Assembly: GCF_030550815.1 (NCBI RefSeq)
Contig: NZ_CP114583.1
Location: 732,769 to 796,768 of the forward strand
Reading direction: 5' to 3'
DNA from: Candidatus Mycoplasma mahonii
GTDB taxonomy: Bacteria > Bacillota_I > Bacilli_A > Mycoplasmatales > Metamycoplasmataceae
DNA length: 64,000 nucleotides
Positions within the stretch are counted from its first letter, which is position 1, and every line of letters starts with the position of its first letter. This document shows positions 33,115-43,486 of this stretch, one piece after another. Both the position numbers and the translations under genes were made by a program. Below the pieces are notes generated by a model. It did no database searches and was not told the origin of the DNA. It worked only from the letters and a program-made list of their open reading frames with translations.

Positions 33115-35805
33115 TTACTTTAAACTTTTTAGCGAAATTTCCTGAGTTTTTCTGATTGCTTCCTCAACTTTTTCTTCAATATCAAATGTATCAATAACTG
33201 ATATAGATTTAATTGCATTACCATCAGATAATTTAATCATTTTGACACCCTTGGCCCCACGCCCTGAATTGGCGACTTGTGTCAATGTTGTTCTAATTGT
33301 GATACCTTGCTTTGTAATAATAAGAATATCTTCATTACCTTTAACAACTTCCACAAATTTAAGATATCCTGCTTTTTTAGTATCAATAGATTTAACGCCT
33401 TTTGCTCCTCGTTTTGTTTGTCTATAATTAGAGAAATGTGTTTTTTTACCAAATCCATCTTCTCCAACGGATAAGATGTAGTCGCCAGCTAATGAATGAG
33501 ATGCTCCAACAACTTTTGATTTCAGGTTATCTGACAAATTAATACCTTTAACTCCAGAAGCAGTCCTTCCCATTGGTCTAGCTTCAGTAACATCAAATCT
33601 CACAACCTTACCTGTTGATGAACCAATAATAACTTGTTCATCATTAGTTACAATCATCGCCTTAACGAGCATGTCTTCTTCTTTAAGTCCAAGAGCTCTT
33701 TTACCGTTTTTATTAATCCTTTCATATTCTAAAATATGTGTTTTTTTAATAATCCCTTTTTTGGTGATAGTTACCAAGAAACTACCATCATCATATGAAT
33801 CGGTAGTTAGGAGTGAAATAACTTTCTCTCCCTTCTCAATTCCAATTAAGTTTAAAAATGGAATCCCTTTTGACTGTTTAGACATTTCAGGGACCTTATG
33901 CGCCCTAATTCGATAAACCTTCCCATAAGATGTAAAGATTAATAAGTCTGTATGTGTTGTTGTAGTAAGAATCTTTTCAACATTATCATCTTCATAAGTT
34001 GTCATTGATCTAGAACCAATACCACCTCTGTTTTGCGAAGAATACTCTTCAAGCGGAATCCGCTTCACATATCCATTAGAAGACATTGTGATGGCAATAT
34101 CTTTTTGGGGAATCAAGTCTTCATCTTGAATAGATCCTATTCCTTCAACAATTTCTGTTTTTCTAGTATCGCCGAATTTTTCTTTAATTTCTTCTAACTC
34201 ATCAATGATCAGGTCTCTCATTACTTCTCTATTATTTAGAATATATTGCAGTTCCGTGATTGTCTTGTTAAGTTCTTCATGCTCAAGATTCATTTTTTCG
34301 ATCGCAAGACCTGTCAATCTACCTAACCTCATATCAGTTATTGCTTTAGATTGCACTTGAGATAAACTATATGTATTCATTAACTTTTCTTGAGCCTCTA
34401 AATCATTTGAAGCAGATCTAATTGTTTTAATAACAGCATCAATATTCTCAATAGCGATTTTAAGTCCTTCAATGATGTGAGATCTAGCTTCTATTTTTTG
34501 GAGATCAAATTCACTTCTTCTTTGGACAATTTCAAATTGATGTTTTAAATAAACTTCTAATGATTGTTTAAGGTTAAGCAATTGTGGCTGACCACTAACT
34601 AATGAAAGAGAATTTACAGAAAAATTTGTTTGTAACTGAGTTTTTTTAAATAATTTATTTAAAAGAACTTCAGGCACAACATCTCTTCTAAGCTCAATTA
34701 CAATCCTAATTCCTTTTCTTGATGTTTCATCTCTTAAATCCGTAATACCTTCAATAACTTTGTCTTTAACTAAGTAGGCAATTTTTTCAATCATATTTGC
34801 TTTGTTAACCATGTATGGTATTTCAGTCACAATAATTTTTGATTTACCATTTTTAAGTTCTTCAATTCTGGTTCTTGATCTTGTTTTAACTGATCCTTTG
34901 CCAGTCATGTAAGCTGCCTTAATACCATTTGAGCCAAGAATAATCCCTCCAGTAGGAAAATCGGGCCCAGTGACATATTCCATCAACTCTTCAATGGTTA
35001 TCTCTGGATTTCTTGAAAGTGCAATAGCCCCATTGATTACTTCTGTTAGATTGTGCGGTGGGATATTTGTGGCCATACCAACGGCAATACCAGTTCCACC
35101 AGTAACAAGGAGATTGGGAATTCTTGAGGGTAAAACTTCCGGTTCAACTTCTGAACCATCATAATTAGGGATAAAATTAACAGTATTCTTTCTAATTCCT
35201 TGAACCATTAGTGAAGCGATTTTAGACATACGAGCTTCGGTGTATCTCATTGCCGCTGCTCCATCGCCATCAATAGAACCAAAATTACCATGTCCATCAA
35301 CCATTGGATATCTCATTGAGAAATCTTGAGCCATACGAACCATAGCTTCATAAACTGATGAATCGCCATGTGGGTGATACTTGCCAAGTACATCACCAAC
35401 AATACGAGCTGATTTCTTGTGAGACACAGATGAAGTTAATCCGAGTTCATGCATTCCAAAAAGAATTCTCCGATGAACTGGCTTAAGTCCATCCCTTGCA
35501 TCTGGGAGTGCACGAGCCACAATGACAGACATTGCATATTCTAAGAAAGATGATCTCATTTCTTTTGATACAGAAATTGGTGAAAGACCTTTTGTAGCAT
35601 CATCTATTATTTGTGACTTAACTTGATAAGTATCGGCATTTTGAGGAGCTTCTTTTATTTCTTCTTCTTTATCTTTTTCATCTTGTGTTTTTTCTTTGAC
35701 AAAAACTCTTTCCATTTTCTCTTCTTCAACTAAATACTTATCATTATCATCGGAAGCATTATCGTAAACTAATTTATCCGGATCTTTTTCATTATCATCA
35801 AACAT
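33115..35805 (-). CDS. gyrA: DNA gyrase subunit A with acidic N-terminal extension
   Basis: DNA-cleaving subunit of gyrase. 896 residues. The core begins [28 protein letters not shown] only after ~80 residues; the extension is strongly acidic and Lys/Glu/Asp-rich and is unusual for GyrA. The catalytic Tyr lies in [11 protein letters not shown]. The quinolone-determining region reads [13 protein letters not shown]. The C-terminal beta-pinwheel repeats include a GyrA-box variant QNRGGIG, which favours GyrA over ParC. No TGA codon is needed. The start overlaps the stop of a small membrane-protein gene (TAATG), with GGTGG as SD. It is third in the gyrB unit. Confidence 0.93.
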   Translation of the reverse strand: MFDDNEKDPDKLVYDNASDDNDKYLVEEEKMERVFVKEKTQDEKDKEEEIKEAPQNADTYQVKSQIIDDATKGLSPISVSKEMRSSFLEYAMSVIVARALPDARDGLKPVHRRILFGMHELGLTSSVSHKKSARIVGDVLGKYHPHGDSSVYEAMVRMAQDFSMRYPMVDGHGNFGSIDGDGAAAMRYTEARMSKIASLMVQGIRKNTVNFIPNYDGSEVEPEVLPSRIPNLLVTGGTGIAVGMATNIPPHNLTEVINGAIALSRNPEITIEELMEYVTGPDFPTGGIILGSNGIKAAYMTGKGSVKTRSRTRIEELKNGKSKIIVTEIPYMVNKANMIEKIAYLVKDKVIEGITDLRDETSRKGIRIVIELRRDVVPEVLLNKLFKKTQLQTNFSVNSLSLVSGQPQLLNLKQSLEVYLKHQFEIVQRRSEFDLQKIEARSHIIEGLKIAIENIDAVIKTIRSASNDLEAQEKLMNTYSLSQVQSKAITDMRLGRLTGLAIEKMNLEHEELNKTITELQYILNNREVMRDLIIDELEEIKEKFGDTRKTEIVEGIGSIQDEDLIPQKDIAITMSSNGYVKRIPLEEYSSQNRGGIGSRSMTTYEDDNVEKILTTTTHTDLLIFTSYGKVYRIRAHKVPEMSKQSKGIPFLNLIGIEKGEKVISLLTTDSYDDGSFLVTITKKGIIKKTHILEYERINKNGKRALGLKEEDMLVKAMIVTNDEQVIIGSSTGKVVRFDVTEARPMGRTASGVKGINLSDNLKSKVVGASHSLAGDYILSVGEDGFGKKTHFSNYRQTKRGAKGVKSIDTKKAGYLKFVEVVKGNEDILIITKQGITIRTTLTQVANSGRGAKGVKMIKLSDGNAIKSISVIDTFDIEEKVEEAIRKTQEISLKSLK

Positions 35806-35993
35806 TATTTACCACCTTTCATATTTACTAGATATTCTCTGTATTCCACTTGTTCATCGAGCGACAATTGGTTTGGTCAAGTGTTTGTAAAATAATAAAA
35901 AAGTGCTACTGGTCAAAAGAATATTATTAGACAAAATAAAATCCATTTTTTCACCATTTTAAATCCATCAAATTTATTTTTTCCATTTATCAT
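35805..35993 (-). CDS. Small single-span membrane protein wedged between gyrB and gyrA
   Basis: 62 residues: a basic N-terminus ([17 protein letters not shown]), one hydrophobic span ([18 protein letters not shown]), then a polar C-terminal tail rich in Glu. Two TGA-Trp codons hide it under the standard code. Its ATG (35993) starts one base after the gyrB stop and its TAA overlaps the gyrA ATG, so it is tightly embedded in the gyrase unit. I recognise no family. It could be a real accessory protein or simply a coupling ORF. Confidence 0.65.
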
Positions 35994-35994
35994 T

Positions 35995-37923
<1,929 letters not shown>

Positions 37924-38048
37924 TTATATTGTAATGAATTATACTCCATTTTTATGCTTTTTAAGCAAATATACACTTTTTAGACGATTTAAGCTCAATA
38001 ACTTAAACATTTTATTTAATAACTACTTCTTAAAATAATGGTTATTAA

Positions 38049-38073
38049 GAAAAATATGCCTTTTAGGGGCATA
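38049..38073 (-). terminator. Terminator downstream of the TldD/PmbA relic
   Basis: On the minus strand TATGCC (38068-38073) pairs with GGCATA (38055-38060) around a short loop, then TTTTTC follows. Its survival suggests the relic was a terminal gene. Confidence 0.6.
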
Positions 38074-38120
38074 AACTTAATTTGTTGAAAATGAAAGTTA
38101 AATGATCATCATGACATTAA

Positions 38121-38819
38121 TTAAGCTAATGGAAGCTTTTTAGACAATTTAATCATCGGAGAAGTATATAAGTGTTGTCTTAATAATCTATCAGAGACTT
38201 GATTAATATTAAATGCAACATCTTTAAAGAAATTTCCATATATAACAGCTGCTTTTATGTGTTTTCCAATTTTACCTTTGATAACAAGATTTCTTAATAT
38301 TTCAAGTGAAACATCACCCGATATTGGATTCAATTCAAAATGAACCCCTTTAATACTTTTAATAATAAACCCTTTTAAGGTTGATTGAATAATATCATTT
38401 TTTGATTTTGTACCTGGGCTATCATAGCATTATGAAAAGAAGCGCCATTCACAACATTATTACCTGCGGACTCAATTATTTAGTTTAGATGCAAGTTTTT
38501 CATCCACTAAATAATGTTTTAAAATGCCTTTATCAATGAATTCAGCTTCATGAGCCAAAAGACAATCAGCATCATATGTCTTATACATTCCAATTTCTTG
38601 ATTAATCGGTTTATTGATGAGCGTTATTTTATTTGACAATATTGCTTTTCCAATTTTATTAGCTCATACTGTTTTTGCTTTACTAAATTTAAATTTTTGT
38701 ATTGTTTTGCACAACTTTTTTTCAACAAATAACTTAGCGTAATCTGCACCATTAGATAACAATATAGAAATTATTTTCTTTGCTTTTTCCTTATTGAACA
38801 TGCGTCTCCTTATGTTCAT
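38121..38819 (-). pseudogene. TldD/PmbA-family metallopeptidase, decayed
   Basis: Two pieces in different frames. The N-terminal piece (38819 to TAA at 38460, 119 codons) has NGADYAKLFVEKK, matching the TldD N-terminal ADYAEvFvE block. The C-terminal piece (ORF ending 38121) has GVHFELNPISGDVSLEI and later RQHLYTSPMIKL, matching the TldD/PmbA end where the last domain closes the active site. The central region with the HExxxH zinc motif is missing. A leaderless promoter is still intact: TATAAT at 38826-38831, six bases, ATG at 38819; an internal ATG at 38801 has an AAGGAG SD. An internal deletion of ~250 codons is inferred. Confidence 0.7.
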
Positions 38820-38898
38820 ATATGCATTATATATATCATTGGTTGAACAAATGTTAAGAATAATAAATACCGGATTTTAAAAGGTTTATAATCAAATT

Positions 38899-39474
38899 AT
38901 GAAATATAAAATAATTATAAGCCCATCCAAAAATATTAATAGAAATGCATCTGCAATTACCAAAGATGGATCAAAACCATTATTTTTAATAAAAGCAAAA
39001 GAAGTTTTTCGTCCTATCAGGAAACTTGATCTTGCTCAAACCAAAAAACTGTATGGTTTATCTGACAAGAAAAGCTTAGAAGTTTATGATATGCATCAAA
39101 AGCATGGTGAGAATAATTATTACGCAATAGAATACTATGGCGGTCTATTTTATCAACGACTTGATCTTACAGATAAAAGTAGAGAGTGATTACAAGAACA
39201 TGTTGTCATTGTGGACGCCTTATATGGTCTTTTAAGACCATATGATCGTGTAAGTGAATATAGATTAGATTTTACTATTAAATTCCCGTTTAACTTGAGA
39301 GCATTTTGAAAAGAAGATATAAATAAATACTTTGAATGTTATGAAGTTTATAACTTAGCATCTAAAGAATTTTCTTCAATGATTAATAAAAAACTAATTG
39401 AAGTGCCTTTATCAGGAGAAGGCAATATTAAAATTCAAAGAGCAGAAGCATTTAATAAATTCAAAAAAGATTAA
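38899..39474 (+). CDS. yaaA: YaaA-family (UPF0246) protein, C-terminally short
   Basis: Peroxide-stress/DNA-binding family protein that lowers free iron in E. coli. 191 residues versus about 255 usually. The N-terminal MKYKIIISPSKNINRN, ALYGLLRPYDRVSEYRLDF and YNLASKEFSS blocks are clear. The normal ending with the KKARGxMA motif is absent: the frame stops after EGNIKIQRAEAFNKF. This is either a naturally short mycoplasma form or a truncation. TGA-Trp at 39187 and 39307. Leaderless: TATAAT 38887-38892, six bases, ATG 38899. Confidence 0.8.
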
Positions 39475-39787
39475 ATATTTACATCCATTTTATGAAATAA
39501 AAAGTAGGCTCCATTAATTAAAGCCAACTGATTATTAAATTAACATATGAAGTATGTTGTGTAATTGATGGGTTTGTTGCGTCTTTTTAAGACACACTAT
39601 TTATTATAGGCATTAACTAAATTTTGAGTATTCTTTACTATAAAATTATAGTTTCAATAAATTTTCATATAGTAGGTGTTGCTTATAATTATTTTAGCAT
39701 TTAGAGTACTATAGACTTTAGTAATATTTATTGAAATACCAATAGTATTTAATATTTCTATTTTAGCTAATTATATAAACAATAGTT
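39475..39787. other. Intergenic AT-rich region
   Basis: About 310 nt after yaaA with no gene I can support. A short imperfect hairpin around 39575-39597 (GTGTCTT/AAGACAC type) might end yaaA transcription. Confidence 0.35.
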
Positions 39788-39832
39788 ATAAATTAAATAT
39801 ATTGTATATATAAATTAAATATATTGTATAAT
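39788..39832 (+). repeat. Two tandem 22-bp units forming a promoter
   Basis: The unit ATAAATTAAATATATTG plus five bases occurs at 39788 and again at 39810 (period 22). The second copy ends in TATAAT (39827-39832), upstream of the small membrane-protein gene; the first ends in TATATA. A slipped duplication of the -10 region is likely, and copy number could alter expression. Confidence 0.7.
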
Positions 39833-39857
39833 TTTCATATTAAAATGAAAGGTCAAA

Positions 39858-40163
39858 ATGACAATAACCAGAGGACAAAGATTTATAGGATTTTTAATAA
39901 ACCTAATCACATTTAATGGTCTTGGAATAGGTAACTTAATATTACTGCTTACATCAGGAAGAACAATTGGTGGGATAGTAGCAGGATATAAATATGAGCA
40001 TGGAGGAATTGAAATTGTTTTGACGTGGTTGGTACGTATATTAATTAGTTTCTTGATTTTATTCACACTTGGTATATTCTGAATTGTAGATATCGCTACA
40101 ATGGAAAAAAGAGATGGCAGATTTTATGAAGCATGATCTAATAATAGAAAGATTGCTCTATAA
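39858..40163 (+). CDS. Small two-span membrane protein, RDD-like
   Basis: 101 residues with two hydrophobic segments: FIGFLINLITFNGLGIGNLILLL and VLTWLVRILISFLILF; between them SGRTIGGIVAGYKYE resembles the loop of RDD-family proteins. A basic C-terminal tail follows after two TGA-Trp codons. The SD is AAAGGT eight bases before the ATG. Transcribed alone, between the tandem-repeat promoter and a terminator. Function unknown. Confidence 0.65.
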
Positions 40164-40169
40164 ATTAAT

Positions 40170-40190
40170 AAAACCTAAGGGTTTTTTATT
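40170..40190 (+). terminator. Rho-independent terminator
   Basis: AAAACC (40170-40175) pairs with GGTTTT (40180-40185) and is followed by TTATTTT. It lies directly after the small membrane-protein gene and before the pth promoter. Confidence 0.75.
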
Positions 40191-40211
40191 TTGAATTGTT
40201 ATAATTTAAAC

Positions 40212-40766
40212 ATGAAATTAATTGTAGGACTTGGTAATCCGGGTGAAAAATATGAAAAAACAAGGCATAACATCGGGTTTAGCGTCATTGATGCCTTTGC
40301 TCATCAAAGCAATTTGAAACTTAAAAAACATAAATTTAATGGTATTTTCTATAAATCTGATGATTTTATATTGGCCAAACCAGAAACATATATCAATCTT
40401 TCTGGCGACTTTGTTTCTGCAATAGTAAAATTTTATAAGATTCAGATTGAAGACATTTTAATAATTTATGATGATATGGATCATAAAGTAGGAACAGCGG
40501 TCATGAAGGGTTCTGGATCTGCTGGAGGACAAAATGGGATGAAGGATATTATTAATAAACTAGGAACCAACCATATCAATAGATTAAAAATAGGAATTGG
40601 TCGAAATGACTCTTCAATCAATCATGTTCTTGGTAAATTTTCCGATGTGCAATGGCAAAAAATTAATACTATTGCTCACCAAATTAGTCAAGCTATAAAT
40701 GATTTTATTGAGTTAGGACCCAGTAAGGCTATGACAAACTTTAACACTTTTTTCAACATCGGATAA
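40212..40766 (+). CDS. pth: Peptidyl-tRNA hydrolase
   Basis: Releases tRNA from prematurely terminated peptidyl-tRNA. 184 residues, full length. MKLIVGLGNPGEKYEKTRHNIGF carries the catalytic His (RHNIG), then LAKPETYINLSG, IYDDMDHKVG (Asp) and GGQNGMKDI. The in-frame ATG at 40191 is rejected: TATAAT at 40200-40205 precedes ATG 40212 by six bases. Confidence 0.95.
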   Translation: MKLIVGLGNPGEKYEKTRHNIGFSVIDAFAHQSNLKLKKHKFNGIFYKSDDFILAKPETYINLSGDFVSAIVKFYKIQIEDILIIYDDMDHKVGTAVMKGSGSAGGQNGMKDIINKLGTNHINRLKIGIGRNDSSINHVLGKFSDVQWQKINTIAHQISQAINDFIELGPSKAMTNFNTFFNIG

Positions 40767-40832
40767 TAGTGTTATTTTCTTATTTAAAATATGTATAAAC
40801 TTCTTCATTTTACGTCTAGATAAATCATTTGC
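40765..40832. repeat. Dispersed 68-bp repeat, copy B
   Basis: Ungapped match at about 80 percent by eye to 6093-6160. Here the copy starts two bases before the pth stop codon ends and continues toward an IS30 relic. Confidence 0.6.
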
Positions 40833-40856
40833 TTATTCATAAAATGCAATTGTCAT

Positions 40857-41018
40857 CCATATTGTTCAGGAGAAAAAGGAACACTAGAAAATAAACATAG
40901 AATTATAAGAAGATTAATCTCTAAGGGGAAAAAATTAAATAAATATACAAATAAAGATTTATTAATCCTAAATAAATTTGTCAATAACTACTATTCAAGA
41001 ACATTTAATAGAATATAA
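40857..41018 (+). pseudogene. IS30-family transposase C-terminal relic
   Basis: A 53-codon stretch reading PYCSGEKGTLENKHRIIRR and then ISKGKKLNKYTNKDLLILNK fits the C-terminal DDE region of IS30 transposases, where the final Glu is in the (D/H)PY.S.xxGxxEN motif and is followed by IRRxIPKG. It ends at TAA 41016-41018, beyond which ~15 more codons still look related. The rest of the element is gone and no inverted repeats are clear. Confidence 0.75.
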
Positions 41019-41197
41019 TGAAGCAGAACCAATAACGGCATTGAAAGACTTTTTTTTCATTACTGAAAATTAGGTCCACTTATCCTTGGACAAAATACTT
41101 CATATTCTTCTGCATACTGTTTTTAGCATCTCTATAGTTTAATAATGAAAGTTTACATAAACATGCATCATGTAGAAACACAAAAACATTAATATCG
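41019..41197. other. Decayed sequence between the IS30 relic and uvrC
   Basis: About 180 nt with no supported gene, ending in the uvrC promoter (TATAAT 41198-41203). Confidence 0.4.
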
Positions 41198-41209
41198 TAT
41201 AATTTGTTT

Positions 41210-42865
41210 GTGAAAATTGATGATTTAAAACAAGTTCCAAAAAATCCTGGTGTTTATATTTGAAAGGATAAATTTGATAATGTCCTTTATGTCGGTAAAG
41301 CAAAAAGATTAGATATAAGAATGAAGCAATATTTTAAAGGAATGCTTAATTCTTATAAAACTGCTAAGCTTGTTGATAATATTGCTTCATTTAAATATTT
41401 CATAACAAAAAACGAAAAAGAAGCGTTGATTTTAGAAAGAAACTTAATTAGTAAGTATTCACCTGAATATAATATTAAATTGTCTGATGATAAAAGATAT
41501 CCTTATATAGTCGCTTCTTTAGCATCTAAACTTTCAATAAAATTAGCTTATCGTTTGCCAAAAAGCAAGAGTAAAAATACTATTATTTATGGCCCTTTTC
41601 CAACTGGATTCAGAGCACGAAGGATGGTTAATCTTCTTACACGTTTGACAACATATGAAAATGGGATTCCAAAAGAAAGCAATGATCCCATTTACTGGAA
41701 AAAACAATTTGAATACACTAAAAAATTATTATCATCTGGATCTAAATCTCTATTAAAAACACTTGAAGGCAAAATGACTGAGGCTGCAAACAAGGAACAA
41801 TACGAAGTTGCTCATGATATTCAAGAATCTATTAAAGCACTTGATTTTTACAAGGACACGCAAAATGTTCAATTAACATCTCTTGTTGATACTGATGTCA
41901 TTGGATTTCTTGAAAAAGATGGATATCTATCAATTTCCATGCTTTTTTATCGTCAAGGATTGCTTCTTTCTAAGAAGGAAAGAATTATTGAAATCACTTC
42001 GTCACTAAATGAAAGCACAAGACAATTTGCTTCCCAATATTATGCATACAACTATATGCCTAAGCAAATAATTTCAAATTTTGATTTTGAATCCGAAATT
42101 AATGTTCTCATTCCAATGAAAGGAAGCAAGAAAGAGATTTTAGATCTTGCACTCATTAATGCCAGCAATAATATTGATATAAAACTAAAAGAATTTATTC
42201 GCCATGAAGAATTAACAATGGGTGCAGTTGATAAATTAAAAAAATTACTTAATTTAATAAACCTTCATCATATTATTATGATTGACAATTCAAATACTAA
42301 TAATACTAATCCAGTATCAGCAATTGTCTCCTACAGAAATGGGATTAAACAGAAAAATGAATATAAGAAATACAACTTAGAAATAGGCACACGTCTGGCT
42401 GATGTTGATTATATGAAACAGGGAATAACAAGATACTTTAGTAATGAAAAAAATGCCATTCCCGATCTATTAATTGTAGATGGAGGTAAAGCACAAGTTA
42501 ATGAAATAAAAAAGATATTCACTAATGTTCCTATTATTGGATTGGTTAAAAACAGCCAACATTTAACAGACCATATGATTAACTTAGAAGGTCAAGACAT
42601 TTCTATTGAAGATCAAAATTTATTCAACTTCTTGAAGGGAATACAAATTGAAGTTGATCGGTTTGCCAAATATCACCATAATTTCCGAAGAAGAAAAAGC
42701 ATGGAAGGGATTTTAAAGACCATCCCCGGCATTGGCGATGTTACTGAAAGAAAATTGCTTGAACATTTTAAAACATATTCAGCAATTTACAATTCATCAT
42801 TTGAAGATTTATGCAAAGTGGTTTCAAAAAAAATAGCAAAACTCTTAATTAATAACAAAAATTAG
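41210..42865 (+). CDS. uvrC: UvrABC system protein C
   Basis: Makes both incisions in nucleotide excision repair. 551 residues. The N-terminal GIY-YIG nuclease shows NPGVYIWKDKFDNVLYVGKAK; a UVR helix (MTEAANKEQYEVAHDIQESI) that binds UvrB lies near residue 190. The RNase H-like nuclease carries the LIVDGGKAQVNE metal site, and the C-terminal helix-hairpin-helix is KTIPGIGDVTERKLLEHF. The start is GTG at 41210: TATAAT 41198-41203 is six bases upstream, and the first ATG (41321) would remove the catalytic GIY-YIG segment. Confidence 0.96.
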
Positions 42866-42906
42866 GAAGACTAGAAACATGTATAAGAAAGTAGAAAGTT
42901 TTGTGT

Positions 42907-42945
42907 AACTCCTATGTTGTAAAGTTACAATAAGGAGTTTTTATT
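42907..42945 (+). terminator. Long-stem terminator of uvrC
   Basis: AACTCCT (42907-42913) pairs with AGGAGTT (42933-42939), with an inner TTGTAA/TTACAA pairing, then TTTATT. It lies about 40 bases after the uvrC stop; it may alternatively be the left end of the following IS256 relic. Confidence 0.7.
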
Positions 42946-43148
42946 ATGAAAAAAGAAAAAGAAAAAGAAAAAACTTTCCAAAAAACTTTCCAAAAAAAAT
43001 AGCAAAACTTTTGGAAGAACATGGTGGTGAAGAATTTAAGGGTAAAACATTTGATGAAATTTTGCTAGAAACTGCAAAGCCAATGCTTGAGAAAATGCTT
43101 AATTCAGAAATGGATGAACATTTAGTATATCTTAAAAACAAAATTTAG
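42946..43148 (+). pseudogene. IS256-family transposase N-terminal relic
   Basis: From 42946 a frame starts MKKEKEKEKE behind AAGGAG but stops at TAG 43000. One frame over, IAKLLEEHGGEEFKGKTFDE continues with LLETAKPMLEKMLNSEMDEHLVY, which matches the N-terminus of IS256/mutator transposases (LxxPMLExMLxAEMDxHL). It ends at TAG 43146. A frameshift and loss of the catalytic part make it inactive. Confidence 0.75.
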
Positions 43149-43486
43149 AACAATATCTACTTTTGTTGGAAAATATATCTTTTCAATAATGGCCACTTAT
43201 TAATGTTAAATTTGAAAGATTAGATATTTCCTTATTAAAATTAAAAAAATATTCTGTCTCGATTTGCATATCCTTTACCACATATAGCATACTCAAATAT
43301 ACAACTTGTCTCTTAGTTGGATAATTCTAAAAATGATTTTATTATTGTCTTCAATATTGCAACTTTAAATTCTTGATCTGATAATTAAACACTTATCGGT
43401 TTCTTTATGATCATCTTAAATAATATGGTTTTGAAATATATGAAAAGGTTGCTTTATGTGTTTTTTTATCAAATGTAATCATGTAC
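43149..43486. other. Intergenic region, probably decayed mobile-element sequence
   Basis: About 340 nt between the IS256 relic and the convergent end of uvrA. No open frame with resemblance to a family, no RNA gene, and no clear right end of an insertion sequence. Confidence 0.4.
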
